In this document: positions 43,421-52,268 of the stretch, one piece after another | Position numbering within the stretch: the first letter of the stretch is position 1 | Layout of the letters: the number at the start of each line of letters is the position of its first letter | Assembly: GCA_013215145.1 (NCBI GenBank) | Contig: JABSRP010000027.1 | Coordinates: forward strand, 1-64,000 | DNA from: Pseudobacteriovorax sp. | GTDB taxonomy: Bacteria; Bdellovibrionota_B; Oligoflexia; Oligoflexales; Oligoflexaceae | Direction of reading: 5' to 3' | DNA: 64,000 nucleotides | Notes under the pieces: generated by a model | The model's input: only the letters and a program-made list of their open reading frames with translations | What the model was told of the DNA's origin: nothing | The model's database searches: none | Program-made: the position numbers and the translations under genes

Positions 43421-44440
43421 ATGAAAGGATCGAAGATCGTGAAATCAATCTTACTTATCATCAGCCTAGCCGCAGCCTATTGCGCCTCAGGTACTGCGGT
43501 TTCTGCAGAAGAGCTGGTAGTTTACAGCTCGCGGAAGCAGCACCTTGTGAAGCCTGTGTTTGATGCTTACGAGAAAAAGACTGGAATCAAAATTCTTTCT
43601 GTCACAGATAAAGCACCTGCATTGGTCGAAAGACTTAAGGCGGAAGGTAAGCGATCGAGAGCCGACATCTACATGACTGTCGACGCGGGAAACCTATGGA
43701 ATGCGGCTGAAAAAGGTTTGTTAAAACCGATTAAGTCGGAGACCTTGTCATCAAACATCCCAGATCATCTACGAGACCCTAACGGAAATTGGTTTGGCCT
43801 AACCATCCGAGCACGGACTATTGTTTATGCTCCAGAGCGGGTTAAAGTAGCCGAGCTTAAGGATTACCGCTCTCTGGGATTACCGAAATGGAAAAAGCGC
43901 CTTTGCCTACGGACAGCAAAAAAAGTCTACAACCAGTCTTTAGTTGCTATGCTAATCTCTGATTACGGTGAAAAAGAGGCTGAATCCATAGTGACGTCTT
44001 GGGTGGCAAACTTAGCCACTAAGGTATTTCCCAACGATAATGCTGTGATTAAAGCTGTGGCCGCGGGGCAGTGCGATGTAGGTATCGTCAATAGCTACTA
44101 CTTTGGCCGTTTGAAGAAAAAAGACCCTGGCTTGAAGGTAGCTCTTTTCTTTCCTAAGCAATCAACTGGAGGAGTTCACGTCAATATATCTGGTGCAGGT
44201 ATTGTGAGTACTTCTAAAAATGTTGCGAAGGCAACCAAGTTTTTGGAGTGGATGTCAGGCGACGATGCACAGAAGATCTTGGCGGAACTGAATCATGAGT
44301 ACCCAGTGAAGAATGGTGTGCCCACAAGTGATTTGGTTAAATCATGGGGTGTTCTTGAAGAAAACAAGAACAATCTTCGTCAAGCAGGAGAGCTGCAAGG
44401 CGCGGCCATTAAGCTGATGGATCGGGTAGGGTATCGTTGA
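43421..44440 (+). CDS. fbpA: iron(III) ABC transporter substrate-binding protein
   Basis: A 339-residue periplasmic ferric-iron binding protein of the FbpA/FutA type. A signal peptide is followed by ELVVYSSRKQHLVKPVFDAYEK, DIYMTVDAG and an SYYFGRL segment with the tyrosine pair used to hold iron. ATG at 43421 is kept; GTG at 43439 with AAAGGATC upstream is also plausible. It is the first gene of a three-gene importer behind a Fur box, and its stop overlaps the permease start. Confidence 0.9.
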   Translation: MKGSKIVKSILLIISLAAAYCASGTAVSAEELVVYSSRKQHLVKPVFDAYEKKTGIKILSVTDKAPALVERLKAEGKRSRADIYMTVDAGNLWNAAEKGLLKPIKSETLSSNIPDHLRDPNGNWFGLTIRARTIVYAPERVKVAELKDYRSLGLPKWKKRLCLRTAKKVYNQSLVAMLISDYGEKEAESIVTSWVANLATKVFPNDNAVIKAVAAGQCDVGIVNSYYFGRLKKKDPGLKVALFFPKQSTGGVHVNISGAGIVSTSKNVAKATKFLEWMSGDDAQKILAELNHEYPVKNGVPTSDLVKSWGVLEENKNNLRQAGELQGAAIKLMDRVGYR

Positions 44441-46047
44441 ATTCCGATAAACCATCTGATCCCAAAGGAAGATGGTGGCGGCTGAGCACAATCCTTATTG
44501 CTGCTGTTGCCATCGCTCCGATTGTCACCGTCTTGCTATCTTGGCTATTGCCGTTCAGCGAGCATTGGGATCACTTCGGACAAACTATTCTTCCCAAATT
44601 GGTGGTGAATTCCTTAGGACTCTTGTGCTTAGTCGCAATAGGGACCTGTGTTATAGGCTTGTCTTTAGGCTGGATTATTAGTCAATTTGACTTTCCTGGC
44701 AGGCGCTTTTTTCAGTTTGCCCTATTGTTTCCCTTGGCTATCCCAGCATATGTTATCGGTTTTGTTTACCTCGGGCTTACGGCTTTCTCTGGTCCATTGT
44801 TTACCGGATTGCGCTCCATAGGCGTCGGTTTTTTTTTCGATATGAAAACCATATATGGGGCGGCTTTTGTTCTCGTTCTTTCCTTATACCCCTACGTTTA
44901 TTTGCTTACCAAGCAAGGGTTTGCCACCATTGGTCATCGATATTTTGAAGCGGCGCGAGCATTAGGAGTCTCTAGCAGCCAGGTGTTTTTTAAGGTCGCT
45001 TTGCCCATGAACCGTCCTTGGCTGTTTGTAGCCTTAAGTCTTGTTGGGATGGAAACTCTAGCTGATTTTGGGGCGGTTTCCATTTTTGTCGTCGATACCT
45101 TTTCTGTTGGCATTTATAAGGCTTGGTATGGGTTCTTCTCACCGACCCTCGCAGCTCAATTGGCCAGTATTCTAGTGGTAATTGTTGGCGGTATTGTCAT
45201 CTTTGACAAAGTTCAGCGCGGTAAGCGAAGTTTTGTCAGTCTCACTGGCTTGTCAGGTCGCCGCCGTCGGTTGCACGGACGCAAGGCTATCATTTGCTTT
45301 GGCTACTGCTGCACTTTATTTTTACTCAGTTTTGTCATCCCAATGTTGCAGCTGTTGGTTTGGGCGTTGCAGCTAGACGCAGAGATTTGGGAGTCTATGC
45401 TCGAGCTAACTAGCAATTCTGTTCTCATCGGGCTCATGGTTTCTTTATTGGTTACAGGTCTTTGCCTGTTATTGGTCTACACCTATCGTTTTTATTCCAG
45501 GCCTTTTATCTGGATGGCTTCCCAAGCAGCTACGCTTGGATACGCTCTACCAGGGTCTGTTTTGGCTATCGGCTTATTTTTGCCTTTGGCTGCCATGGAC
45601 CATCGTCTTGCAGATTTTATCATGAATCTTACAGGAACCGATCCTGGCTTGCTGTTGACTGGGACTGTGTTTGCCGTTGTTATCGGGCTTAGTATTCGGT
45701 TTATGGCTGTGGGGCATGCTCAACTGCATGCGGCCCAGCAACGAGTGAGCAAGCGTATTGACGAGGCGGCACAAAACTTCGGATCGACGGGAATAGATCA
45801 AATGAAACGCATCCATATACCGATTGCTTGGAAAGCGGTAGCTGCATCGATATCATTAGTATTTGTTGATAGTATTAAGGAAATGCCTCTGACGTTAATG
45901 ACAAGGCCGTTTTCTTGGGACACGCTCTCGGTAAAGATTTTTGAACTTATCAGCGAGGGTGAGTGGGAAATGGCCGCTGCTCCGGCCGTAATTCTATCGA
46001 TAGTGGGTTTGACCTCTCTAGTTTTATTAGGCAAGGAGGCGAAGTGA
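44437..46047 (+). CDS. fbpB: iron(III) ABC transporter permease
   Basis: A 536-residue double-length permease with two homologous halves of about six helices each, as in FbpB/SfuB. Each half carries an EAA-type loop: YFEAARALGVSSSQVFFKVALP and IDEAAQNFGSTGIDQM. TTG at 44437 overlaps the fbpA stop (TTGA). Confidence 0.9.
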   Translation: MNSDKPSDPKGRWWRLSTILIAAVAIAPIVTVLLSWLLPFSEHWDHFGQTILPKLVVNSLGLLCLVAIGTCVIGLSLGWIISQFDFPGRRFFQFALLFPLAIPAYVIGFVYLGLTAFSGPLFTGLRSIGVGFFFDMKTIYGAAFVLVLSLYPYVYLLTKQGFATIGHRYFEAARALGVSSSQVFFKVALPMNRPWLFVALSLVGMETLADFGAVSIFVVDTFSVGIYKAWYGFFSPTLAAQLASILVVIVGGIVIFDKVQRGKRSFVSLTGLSGRRRRLHGRKAIICFGYCCTLFLLSFVIPMLQLLVWALQLDAEIWESMLELTSNSVLIGLMVSLLVTGLCLLLVYTYRFYSRPFIWMASQAATLGYALPGSVLAIGLFLPLAAMDHRLADFIMNLTGTDPGLLLTGTVFAVVIGLSIRFMAVGHAQLHAAQQRVSKRIDEAAQNFGSTGIDQMKRIHIPIAWKAVAASISLVFVDSIKEMPLTLMTRPFSWDTLSVKIFELISEGEWEMAAAPAVILSIVGLTSLVLLGKEAK

Positions 46048-46048
46048 A

Positions 46049-47131
46049 ATGACGAGAAATGTTCTAGAAGTCAGTGACGTCGCTTATAGCTACGGTTCTA
46101 CCCAAGTTCTGAATGAGGTTGATCTAAAGGTAGAAGAAGGAGAAATTGCCTGTCTACTTGGTGCCAGTGGCTGTGGAAAAACGACACTTCTAAGGTGTAT
46201 AGCCGGATTTGAATCTGTGGCAAACGGAATGATTGTCATCAACGGGACCATGGTCTCTTCGAAAACACGCCTGGTTCCGCCTGAATCACGTAATGTCGGT
46301 ATTGTGTTTCAAGATTATGCATTATTCCCTCACCTAACGGTATCCGAAAATATAGCATTTGGTATACGACAAAAAGACCCAGAAAGTATCTCTAAAAAGG
46401 TCTCAAGTTTGTTAGCTAGCGTAAACTTAGAGTCTAAAAAGGATGCCTACCCTCAAGAGCTCTCAGGTGGTCAACAGCAACGCGTGGCACTCATTCGCGC
46501 TTTGGCTCCAGAACCTGATTTGCTGTTGCTGGATGAGCCATTTAGCAACCTAGATAATAGCCTACGGGAAAAAATGAAACGTGAGTTAAAAGCTCTTCTG
46601 AAAAGTTTTGGTGTCACAGCTGTCTTGGTCACCCATAATCAAGATGAAGCTTTTGACATTGCGGATAAAATTGCAGTGATGCAGCAAGGCAGAATTCTTC
46701 AATGGGGCTCGGCGTATCAACTATATCACGAACCACTTCACCACTTTGTTGCCGAGTTTTTAGGGTCCGGGGTGTTCCTTCCTGCAGACTTGACTACAGA
46801 GGGAAGGTTGGAAACTGAGCTCGGGGTCATTACTGACGATCCAAGTCTTGCTCAATATAGCGACACTCATCTGAGTATTCTACTTCGTCCTGACGATATT
46901 GTTGCCGATGACAAAAGCACACATAAAGCCAGAGTGGTCGCTATTGCTTTTCGAGGAATGTACCAGGTATACTCACTGCGTTTAGAGAGTGGTAAAGAAA
47001 TTCAGTGTTTTACCTCAAGCCACGAGCAGCGGCATGAAGTAAACTCAATGATGGGAATTAGGCTTGCCGTTCACCATGCAGTCATCTTTTCGGGTGAAAA
47101 CGCTATAGTTAGGCATGTTAACCCCACTTAG
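46049..47131 (+). CDS. fbpC: iron(III) ABC transporter ATPase
   Basis: A 360-residue ATPase with Walker A GASGCGKTT, signature LSGGQQQRVALIRAL and Walker B LLLLDEPFSNLD. A C-terminal OB-like regulatory domain (about 240-360) is typical of FbpC/CysA-type ATPases. It starts one base after the permease stop, behind AAGGAGG. Confidence 0.92.
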   Translation: MTRNVLEVSDVAYSYGSTQVLNEVDLKVEEGEIACLLGASGCGKTTLLRCIAGFESVANGMIVINGTMVSSKTRLVPPESRNVGIVFQDYALFPHLTVSENIAFGIRQKDPESISKKVSSLLASVNLESKKDAYPQELSGGQQQRVALIRALAPEPDLLLLDEPFSNLDNSLREKMKRELKALLKSFGVTAVLVTHNQDEAFDIADKIAVMQQGRILQWGSAYQLYHEPLHHFVAEFLGSGVFLPADLTTEGRLETELGVITDDPSLAQYSDTHLSILLRPDDIVADDKSTHKARVVAIAFRGMYQVYSLRLESGKEIQCFTSSHEQRHEVNSMMGIRLAVHHAVIFSGENAIVRHVNPT

Positions 47132-47261
47132 CTGCTCCTTGAGCAAAGTTTTCTGCATGATTTTCCTTGCTTTTTTCTGTTGGCGTGACTAATAATTCCG
47201 TCCAACTGAAACGTTATGACTGGCCTGTTGGTGGCCGATTTTTCTATAAGGACCTTTGTAA

Positions 47262-47945
47262 ATGACTTCTGCTGATGCTCAGAAACTACTCAAATATATT
47301 AGTAAAGTCTTCAAGCCTCATCCTTGGCATGGCATTCAGTCGAGGCCAAAAGGTGAAGAGTCTTTAGTTAATGCCTATATAGAAATTGTCCCTACCGACC
47401 GTGTGAAGTACGAAATCGACAAAGATACCGGTTACCTGATGGTGGATAGGCCTCAGAAATTCTCTAATATTATTCCGTCGTTATATGGTTTTATCCCTCA
47501 GACCTACTCTGGCGAAAAGCTCGCTGAGTACACTCGAAAGAAGATCGGTCGCCCGGAGCTGGTGGGAGATGGTGATCCTCTCGATTTATGCGTGCTTACT
47601 GAAAAGCCCATTACCCACGGGGATATGATATTGAAGGCCGTTCCTATTGGCGGTTTTCGTATGATTGATGGAGGAGAGGTTGACGACAAAATTATTGCAG
47701 TTCTAAAGGATGACCCTATCTATAGCAATTGGGCCGATGTTTCTTCGTGCCCAGAGTCGATTATCGATAGCTTACGGCATTACTTTTTAACCTATAAAGA
47801 GATTCCTGGTGCCACAGGGAAAAAAGCCAAGATTGAAATAACCGATGTTTACGATGCCAAGGAAGCCCTTGAAATCATTTCCCTATCTGAACAAGACTAT
47901 ACAGACTCTTATGGTCTTGAAAACATGGCGGGATTATTGGATTAA
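47262..47945 (+). CDS. ppa: inorganic pyrophosphatase, family I
   Basis: It hydrolyses pyrophosphate to phosphate and so drives biosynthesis. The family I signature appears as GDGDPLDLCVL, with the upstream EIVPTDRVKYEIDK and YGFIPQTYSG and a later DDKIIAV. At 227 residues it is longer than the E. coli enzyme (about 175), with extra residues at both ends. ATG at 47262 has AAGGA upstream. It stands alone. Confidence 0.92.
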   Translation: MTSADAQKLLKYISKVFKPHPWHGIQSRPKGEESLVNAYIEIVPTDRVKYEIDKDTGYLMVDRPQKFSNIIPSLYGFIPQTYSGEKLAEYTRKKIGRPELVGDGDPLDLCVLTEKPITHGDMILKAVPIGGFRMIDGGEVDDKIIAVLKDDPIYSNWADVSSCPESIIDSLRHYFLTYKEIPGATGKKAKIEITDVYDAKEALEIISLSEQDYTDSYGLENMAGLLD

Positions 47946-48024
47946 TGGGTTATTCTTACCAAAAAGTCTACATATTTTGAGTCGTGATTTCCGATAGATC
48001 TCTCAGAAGGGAGAGCATATCGGA

Positions 48025-49647
48025 ATGTCCAAGAAAAATCCTCTAGATGCATCGATCCAAGCTGTTTTATTCTATCTTAACCATCCTCACAGGTCGGACG
48101 GGATAAAACTAACCTATAGGGACCGAGTTCAGAAGCAGGCTTCAGATACTCTTATCAATAGCCTCTCTTACGATTTGAAAAGCCGGCTTTATCAAATCTT
48201 TGACTTGATCGAGACTCATGAGACTCATCTTGACAAGCAGACCCTGCGAAGTTTGCAGCTCCTGCAAGACGATACCGTTCAGTTGTTAGACGATGCCATT
48301 GACCTTATCAGTTTAAACCAAGATAACGAGATTTTTAGTGAACATTCGTTGAATCTGCCGGAGCTGATCGAAGGCTCTTTTGCTGAGGTATCGCAAGAAC
48401 TTGTTGGAAAGAATGTCGAGATTCATTTGGGAATCGACCAGACCCTTCCTCAGTATATTTTTTGTGATGAGTCACGGTTGAGGCAGGTTATGATATATCT
48501 ACTAAAAGAATTGATTCAAGAGCTCTCTATAAGCTCTTTGTCCGTGCTAGCTGTGGGAGATCTAGGAGGGGTTGGTTTTTGGCATTTAAAGTTGGAGGGA
48601 CTTTGCTCGCTCCATGCCGGTGAAACTATTCAGTCGTGGTTACATGGTCCTTCTGCCAAGTCTGATTCTCTTCACAAAAGCTTACTATTTCACATCCTAG
48701 ACGGGCTAAAAGCCAGGCTCGATTTAGTTCAGAGCGATGAGTCTAGATTTCTGTTGCAGGTTTCGTTTCCCTCTCGTGATGGCAACCCTGTGTCAAAAGC
48801 TCGTTCGATAAGAAAGGTCGATACCTCGGATATTTTAGCAGCGAAGCTTTCTGTGTTGGTGGCAGACGATGATGAATTGGCTCGTGATCGACTGACTCGA
48901 TTATTAGAAACCCTTGGCTGTCAGGTGCAAGCGGCTAGTGACGGCGGCGAGGTACTCAAGCTTTTGGACCGACAAACCTTCGACGTCTGTCTTATGGATT
49001 GCTATATGCCAGAGGTAGATGGATTTGAAGCCACTCGCAGAATTCGCCAGCAAAGGCAAAATGCTGAGATCTTCATCGTAGCGGTCACGGGGAGTGATAG
49101 TGCCCGGGCCCAATGCAAAAAAGCGGGAATGGATGATTATGTCATAAAACCAATCTATCGGGACACCTTATGCACCGCTCTGCGACGAGCCATTAACAGA
49201 AAAGAGTTGAGCTCGGAGGATGATGTGAAACCTCTTCCCCAGGAGAAACTGACGGAAGCTCCGTTGACGCGTGATGACTCTTTGAAACCCCGCTTGGAAG
49301 ACGACGATATTCTCGCTCTAGTGAACGATCTGTTTGAGGGTGATGTTGGATTCTTTAAAGATTCCATCAACAAATTCAAATCGAACAGTCAAGAGAACTT
49401 CCGCTCCATGCAGCAGGCCTTAAAGGCAGAGAACTTTGGGCGTCTAGCCGCACTCCTACATTACCAAAAAGGGATGTACCTTAACCTTGGTCTGCATTCT
49501 TTGAGTCATGCTTGTATGGAATTAGGAGTGCAAATAGTAGACGGCAAAGGAGTCAATGCACAGGATCTCAGTATTCTTCACATCAAGACGATAGAGGCTT
49601 TAGGGGACTTTGATGCATTTTTGCTTGAAGCTCTTAAGGTAGCATGA
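48025..49647 (+). CDS. degenerate histidine kinase-like / receiver / Hpt hybrid
   Basis: A 540-residue, apparently cytoplasmic protein. Residues 1 to about 255 follow the layout of a histidine kinase core. However, the H-box place reads SLSYDLKSRLYQ without the phospho-histidine, the N-box lacks its asparagine (RQVMIYLLKELIQ), and no clear DxGxG is present. A good receiver domain follows (about 272-390), with VLVADDDE, VCLMDCYMPEVDGFEATR and YVIKPIY. A C-terminal Hpt-like helix bundle has a histidine in LLHYQKGMYLNLG. It looks like a phosphorelay protein whose kinase domain has lost catalysis and may only bind or dimerise. Confidence 0.78.
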   Translation: MSKKNPLDASIQAVLFYLNHPHRSDGIKLTYRDRVQKQASDTLINSLSYDLKSRLYQIFDLIETHETHLDKQTLRSLQLLQDDTVQLLDDAIDLISLNQDNEIFSEHSLNLPELIEGSFAEVSQELVGKNVEIHLGIDQTLPQYIFCDESRLRQVMIYLLKELIQELSISSLSVLAVGDLGGVGFWHLKLEGLCSLHAGETIQSWLHGPSAKSDSLHKSLLFHILDGLKARLDLVQSDESRFLLQVSFPSRDGNPVSKARSIRKVDTSDILAAKLSVLVADDDELARDRLTRLLETLGCQVQAASDGGEVLKLLDRQTFDVCLMDCYMPEVDGFEATRRIRQQRQNAEIFIVAVTGSDSARAQCKKAGMDDYVIKPIYRDTLCTALRRAINRKELSSEDDVKPLPQEKLTEAPLTRDDSLKPRLEDDDILALVNDLFEGDVGFFKDSINKFKSNSQENFRSMQQALKAENFGRLAALLHYQKGMYLNLGLHSLSHACMELGVQIVDGKGVNAQDLSILHIKTIEALGDFDAFLLEALKVA

Positions 49648-49791
49648 CCCTAAGAACGGAAACGATGTCAAAGCCATTGATGGCTCGGCATTTTTTGGCT
49701 TTCTTCAATTAATTCACTCTTTTCTGGCGATTTGGATAGAATTACTTTAAAATTTCGAAAGTAACGATCTTGGATGTTCTTGAGGTTTTTG

Positions 49792-50751
49792 ATGAAGCTG
49801 CAATGGGGTCTGCTATTCCTTATTTTTTGTTTAAGCCAAAGTTGCAGTATAAAGACGATTGCAATCAACCAACTTGCGCCGATATTGTCTGAGGCATCAC
49901 CGCGTCTTCAGAAGGAAAAGAACTGGGAGTATTTTCGGAATGCGACACCCGGCTCTCTCCAACTGGCCGAAGTTCTGAACGAAGCAGAGCCCGAAAACTT
50001 AGATTTGCTGGCCCTGCTGACCAAAGGTTTTGCTGCCTATGGCTACGTTGTTAACGATACCGAGTTCCTTGCTGATAAGTTGAATGATGAAGATGAATCT
50101 CCCTACAAAACTCGCGCCATACTTAACCTAGCGAAAGCTCTCCAATATGGTATGACCTACTTGCAAGCCAAGGGGGTTACCTACCAGGGAATCTTAGAAG
50201 CTGGCCGGAATGGTCGCGCATCACAGTATTTAACAGAGAGCCTTAGTAAAGAGGAATTGGTTGATCTAGAAACGGCTTTTTTTACGGGGACTGCCTGGCT
50301 ATTATTGGCAAATCTGAAAAAAGACGACATGGTTATTGTGAGTCAGGTACCCTCGGCCTTTGAACTGATAAGTTGGGTTTGTCAAGCTAGGCCAGACTTT
50401 CAAAATGGACTTTGCCCTACCATGCAAGCGGTATATTTTTTAGCGCGCCCACCCACTCTTGGCGGAAAGCCCAAAAAAGCTGTCAGTCTTTTGACGTCTG
50501 CCATGAAGGCTAACCCGAATAATCTGCTCATCCCTGTAGTATTGATTGAATGGTATTTGATTCCACGTGGCGATAAAAAAACCTATGAAGGATTTAAATC
50601 GAGACTAAATAAAGCCTTCGATGTAAGGCTTAATAGTTTTTACGTACCAGGAAAACCTCCGGATAAAACTCCAGATAATCTGCATCTGTTTAATGCTATG
50701 GCAGAGCAGCGATATTTGACCATTCTGAAGTATGAAGATGATTTATTTTAG
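49792..50751 (+). CDS. TRAP transporter-associated TatT-like lipoprotein
   Basis: About 319 residues, with a lipobox in LSQSC and an all-helical repeat body like TatT (T-component) of TPR-associated TRAP transporters. Typical features are GFAAYGYVVND, GTAWLLLANL and a C-terminal PGKPPDKTPDNLHLFNAMAEQRY stretch. TatT trimers dock on the substrate-binding protein. ATG at 49792 follows GAGG. It is 15 bases before the TRAP substrate-binding gene, which fits the role. Confidence 0.82.
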   Translation: MKLQWGLLFLIFCLSQSCSIKTIAINQLAPILSEASPRLQKEKNWEYFRNATPGSLQLAEVLNEAEPENLDLLALLTKGFAAYGYVVNDTEFLADKLNDEDESPYKTRAILNLAKALQYGMTYLQAKGVTYQGILEAGRNGRASQYLTESLSKEELVDLETAFFTGTAWLLLANLKKDDMVIVSQVPSAFELISWVCQARPDFQNGLCPTMQAVYFLARPPTLGGKPKKAVSLLTSAMKANPNNLLIPVVLIEWYLIPRGDKKTYEGFKSRLNKAFDVRLNSFYVPGKPPDKTPDNLHLFNAMAEQRYLTILKYEDDLF

Positions 50752-50766
50752 CAAAGGATACCTAGC

Positions 50767-51738
50767 ATGAGATTTACTTATTTAATGGCAGCGTTTCTTT
50801 CCCTGGCAACAGCGACGGCCCTACAGGCAAAGACCTATAAACTGGGCACTATGGTGCCCGATGGAACCAAATATAGCGCCAAACTCAAGGAAATGGCTAA
50901 AAAAATAAAAAAAGATACGGATGGTAAAGTCAAATTAAAGTTTATCTGGGGTGGCGTTGCTGGTGATGAAAGGGATGTGGTCAACAAGATTAGAGTTGGG
51001 CAATTTCATGGTGGTCTTTTTACTGCAAAGACCTTGGGGGAGATTTTCGGCGATGTCAGGCTGATGGAGGTGCCGTTTAGCTTTAAGGATCGAGCACATT
51101 CCCAAAAAGTCCTTGCCGAGTTTATGCCGCACTTTAGTCAGGGCCTTAAGGCAAAGGGCTTCGAGAATCTTGGCATCTATGAGACAGGGGAAATATATCT
51201 CGTATCGAAAAACAAGATTGAGAATGTTGCTGGATTGAAGGATCAAAAGCTTTGGTTGTATAACGGCGATAGCCTAGCTGAAGCTTTTATTAAGTCCATG
51301 GGGTTGGTCGCTGTTCCGGTGACACTGCCCGATGTTTTATCTTCATTATCAACGGGGCTGATCAACACAGCCTACGCACCTGCCATCGGTATCGTAGCTC
51401 TTCAATGGCATTCCAAAGTCTCATACCTCATGGAACCGGCCTTTGGTTACCACTTTCAGGGACTTTTGCTCAGTAACAAAGCCTTTAAGCGTATCAAACC
51501 TGAGCATCAGAAAATTGTAAAGAAGTACACGGAAGAGTATGCCAAGCTAATAAGTGATATTAATTTTCAAGAGGCAGGTGCAGCTCTGTCAGCCATTAAG
51601 TCTCAGGGTGTGAAAGTCGTCAAGTGGCCGGATAGTGATCTAAAACAATTGAAGGACATACGATCGAAAGTCATCAATGAGCTATCTGGAAAAGTGTTGT
51701 CGAAGGATGTGGTTAATAAGTTTAACGGAATGATGTAG
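50767..51738 (+). CDS. dctP: TRAP transporter substrate-binding protein (DctP/TatP)
   Basis: A 323-residue periplasmic binding protein of a tripartite ATP-independent transporter. It has a signal peptide (1-22), then KLGTMVPDGTKYSAKLKEMA, an interdomain LYNGDSLAEAFIKSMG strand and GLINTAYAPAIGIVALQW. The ligand cannot be read; the neighbouring TatT suggests a hydrophobic or unusual ligand rather than a simple dicarboxylate. Confidence 0.9.
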   Translation: MRFTYLMAAFLSLATATALQAKTYKLGTMVPDGTKYSAKLKEMAKKIKKDTDGKVKLKFIWGGVAGDERDVVNKIRVGQFHGGLFTAKTLGEIFGDVRLMEVPFSFKDRAHSQKVLAEFMPHFSQGLKAKGFENLGIYETGEIYLVSKNKIENVAGLKDQKLWLYNGDSLAEAFIKSMGLVAVPVTLPDVLSSLSTGLINTAYAPAIGIVALQWHSKVSYLMEPAFGYHFQGLLLSNKAFKRIKPEHQKIVKKYTEEYAKLISDINFQEAGAALSAIKSQGVKVVKWPDSDLKQLKDIRSKVINELSGKVLSKDVVNKFNGMM

Positions 51739-51744
51739 CAAGCC

Positions 51745-52242
51745 ATGAAAGCAATTGTAAAAATCACCGGAATGCTCGATGGATTCATCGACAAAGCATG
51801 TAGTTGGGGTTTGTTTATAAGTTTGGGACTTATGATCTCGCTTACCCTAACGAACATCGTTCTACGATGGTTCTCCACGACGATTCTTTGGGTTGAGCCC
51901 CTCGTGAGGCAGCTGGTCTTCTTTGCAGCGTTCTTGGGGGGGATTGTTGCGACAGGCTCAAAAAGTCATATTTCTATCGACCTGGTGGGGCGTATTCTTG
52001 AAACCTTCGAAATGGAAAATGCAAAAAAAATTGTTGATCGATTGATTATCGTTTTTTGCTTAGGGGCGGTATTCTGGTTGGCGCATGCCGGTTACCAGTT
52101 TATGCTGATCGAAATGGAATTTGGAAAAATAGAGTTTCTTGGACTTCATAGCTCTATATTTGTTGGAATCATACCTGCCGGTCTGGTCATTATTGGGTTC
52201 AGGTTTTTTCATCACTTGTTAGCAAGTTTCGTCAAAGAGTAA
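51745..52242 (+). CDS. dctQ: TRAP transporter small permease (DctQ)
   Basis: A 165-residue four-helix membrane subunit. The family motif is present as VEPLVRQLVFFAAFLGGIVA and SHISIDLV. It starts 6 bases after the dctP stop. It pairs with the DctM subunit encoded next. Confidence 0.88.
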   Translation: MKAIVKITGMLDGFIDKACSWGLFISLGLMISLTLTNIVLRWFSTTILWVEPLVRQLVFFAAFLGGIVATGSKSHISIDLVGRILETFEMENAKKIVDRLIIVFCLGAVFWLAHAGYQFMLIEMEFGKIEFLGLHSSIFVGIIPAGLVIIGFRFFHHLLASFVKE

Positions 52243-52268
52243 AAACCTCAGTTTGGGAGCCGTGAATC

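Noticed and set aside
47132..47160. Short hairpin after the iron ABC ATPase gene (TGCTC/GAGCA)
   Set aside because: A five-pair stem followed by AAGTTTTC is below what I would call a terminator.
49670..49702. Hairpin AGCCA/TGGCT and T-run after the kinase-like hybrid gene
   Set aside because: The stem is only five pairs and is separated from the T-run by CGGCA; too weak to call as a terminator.
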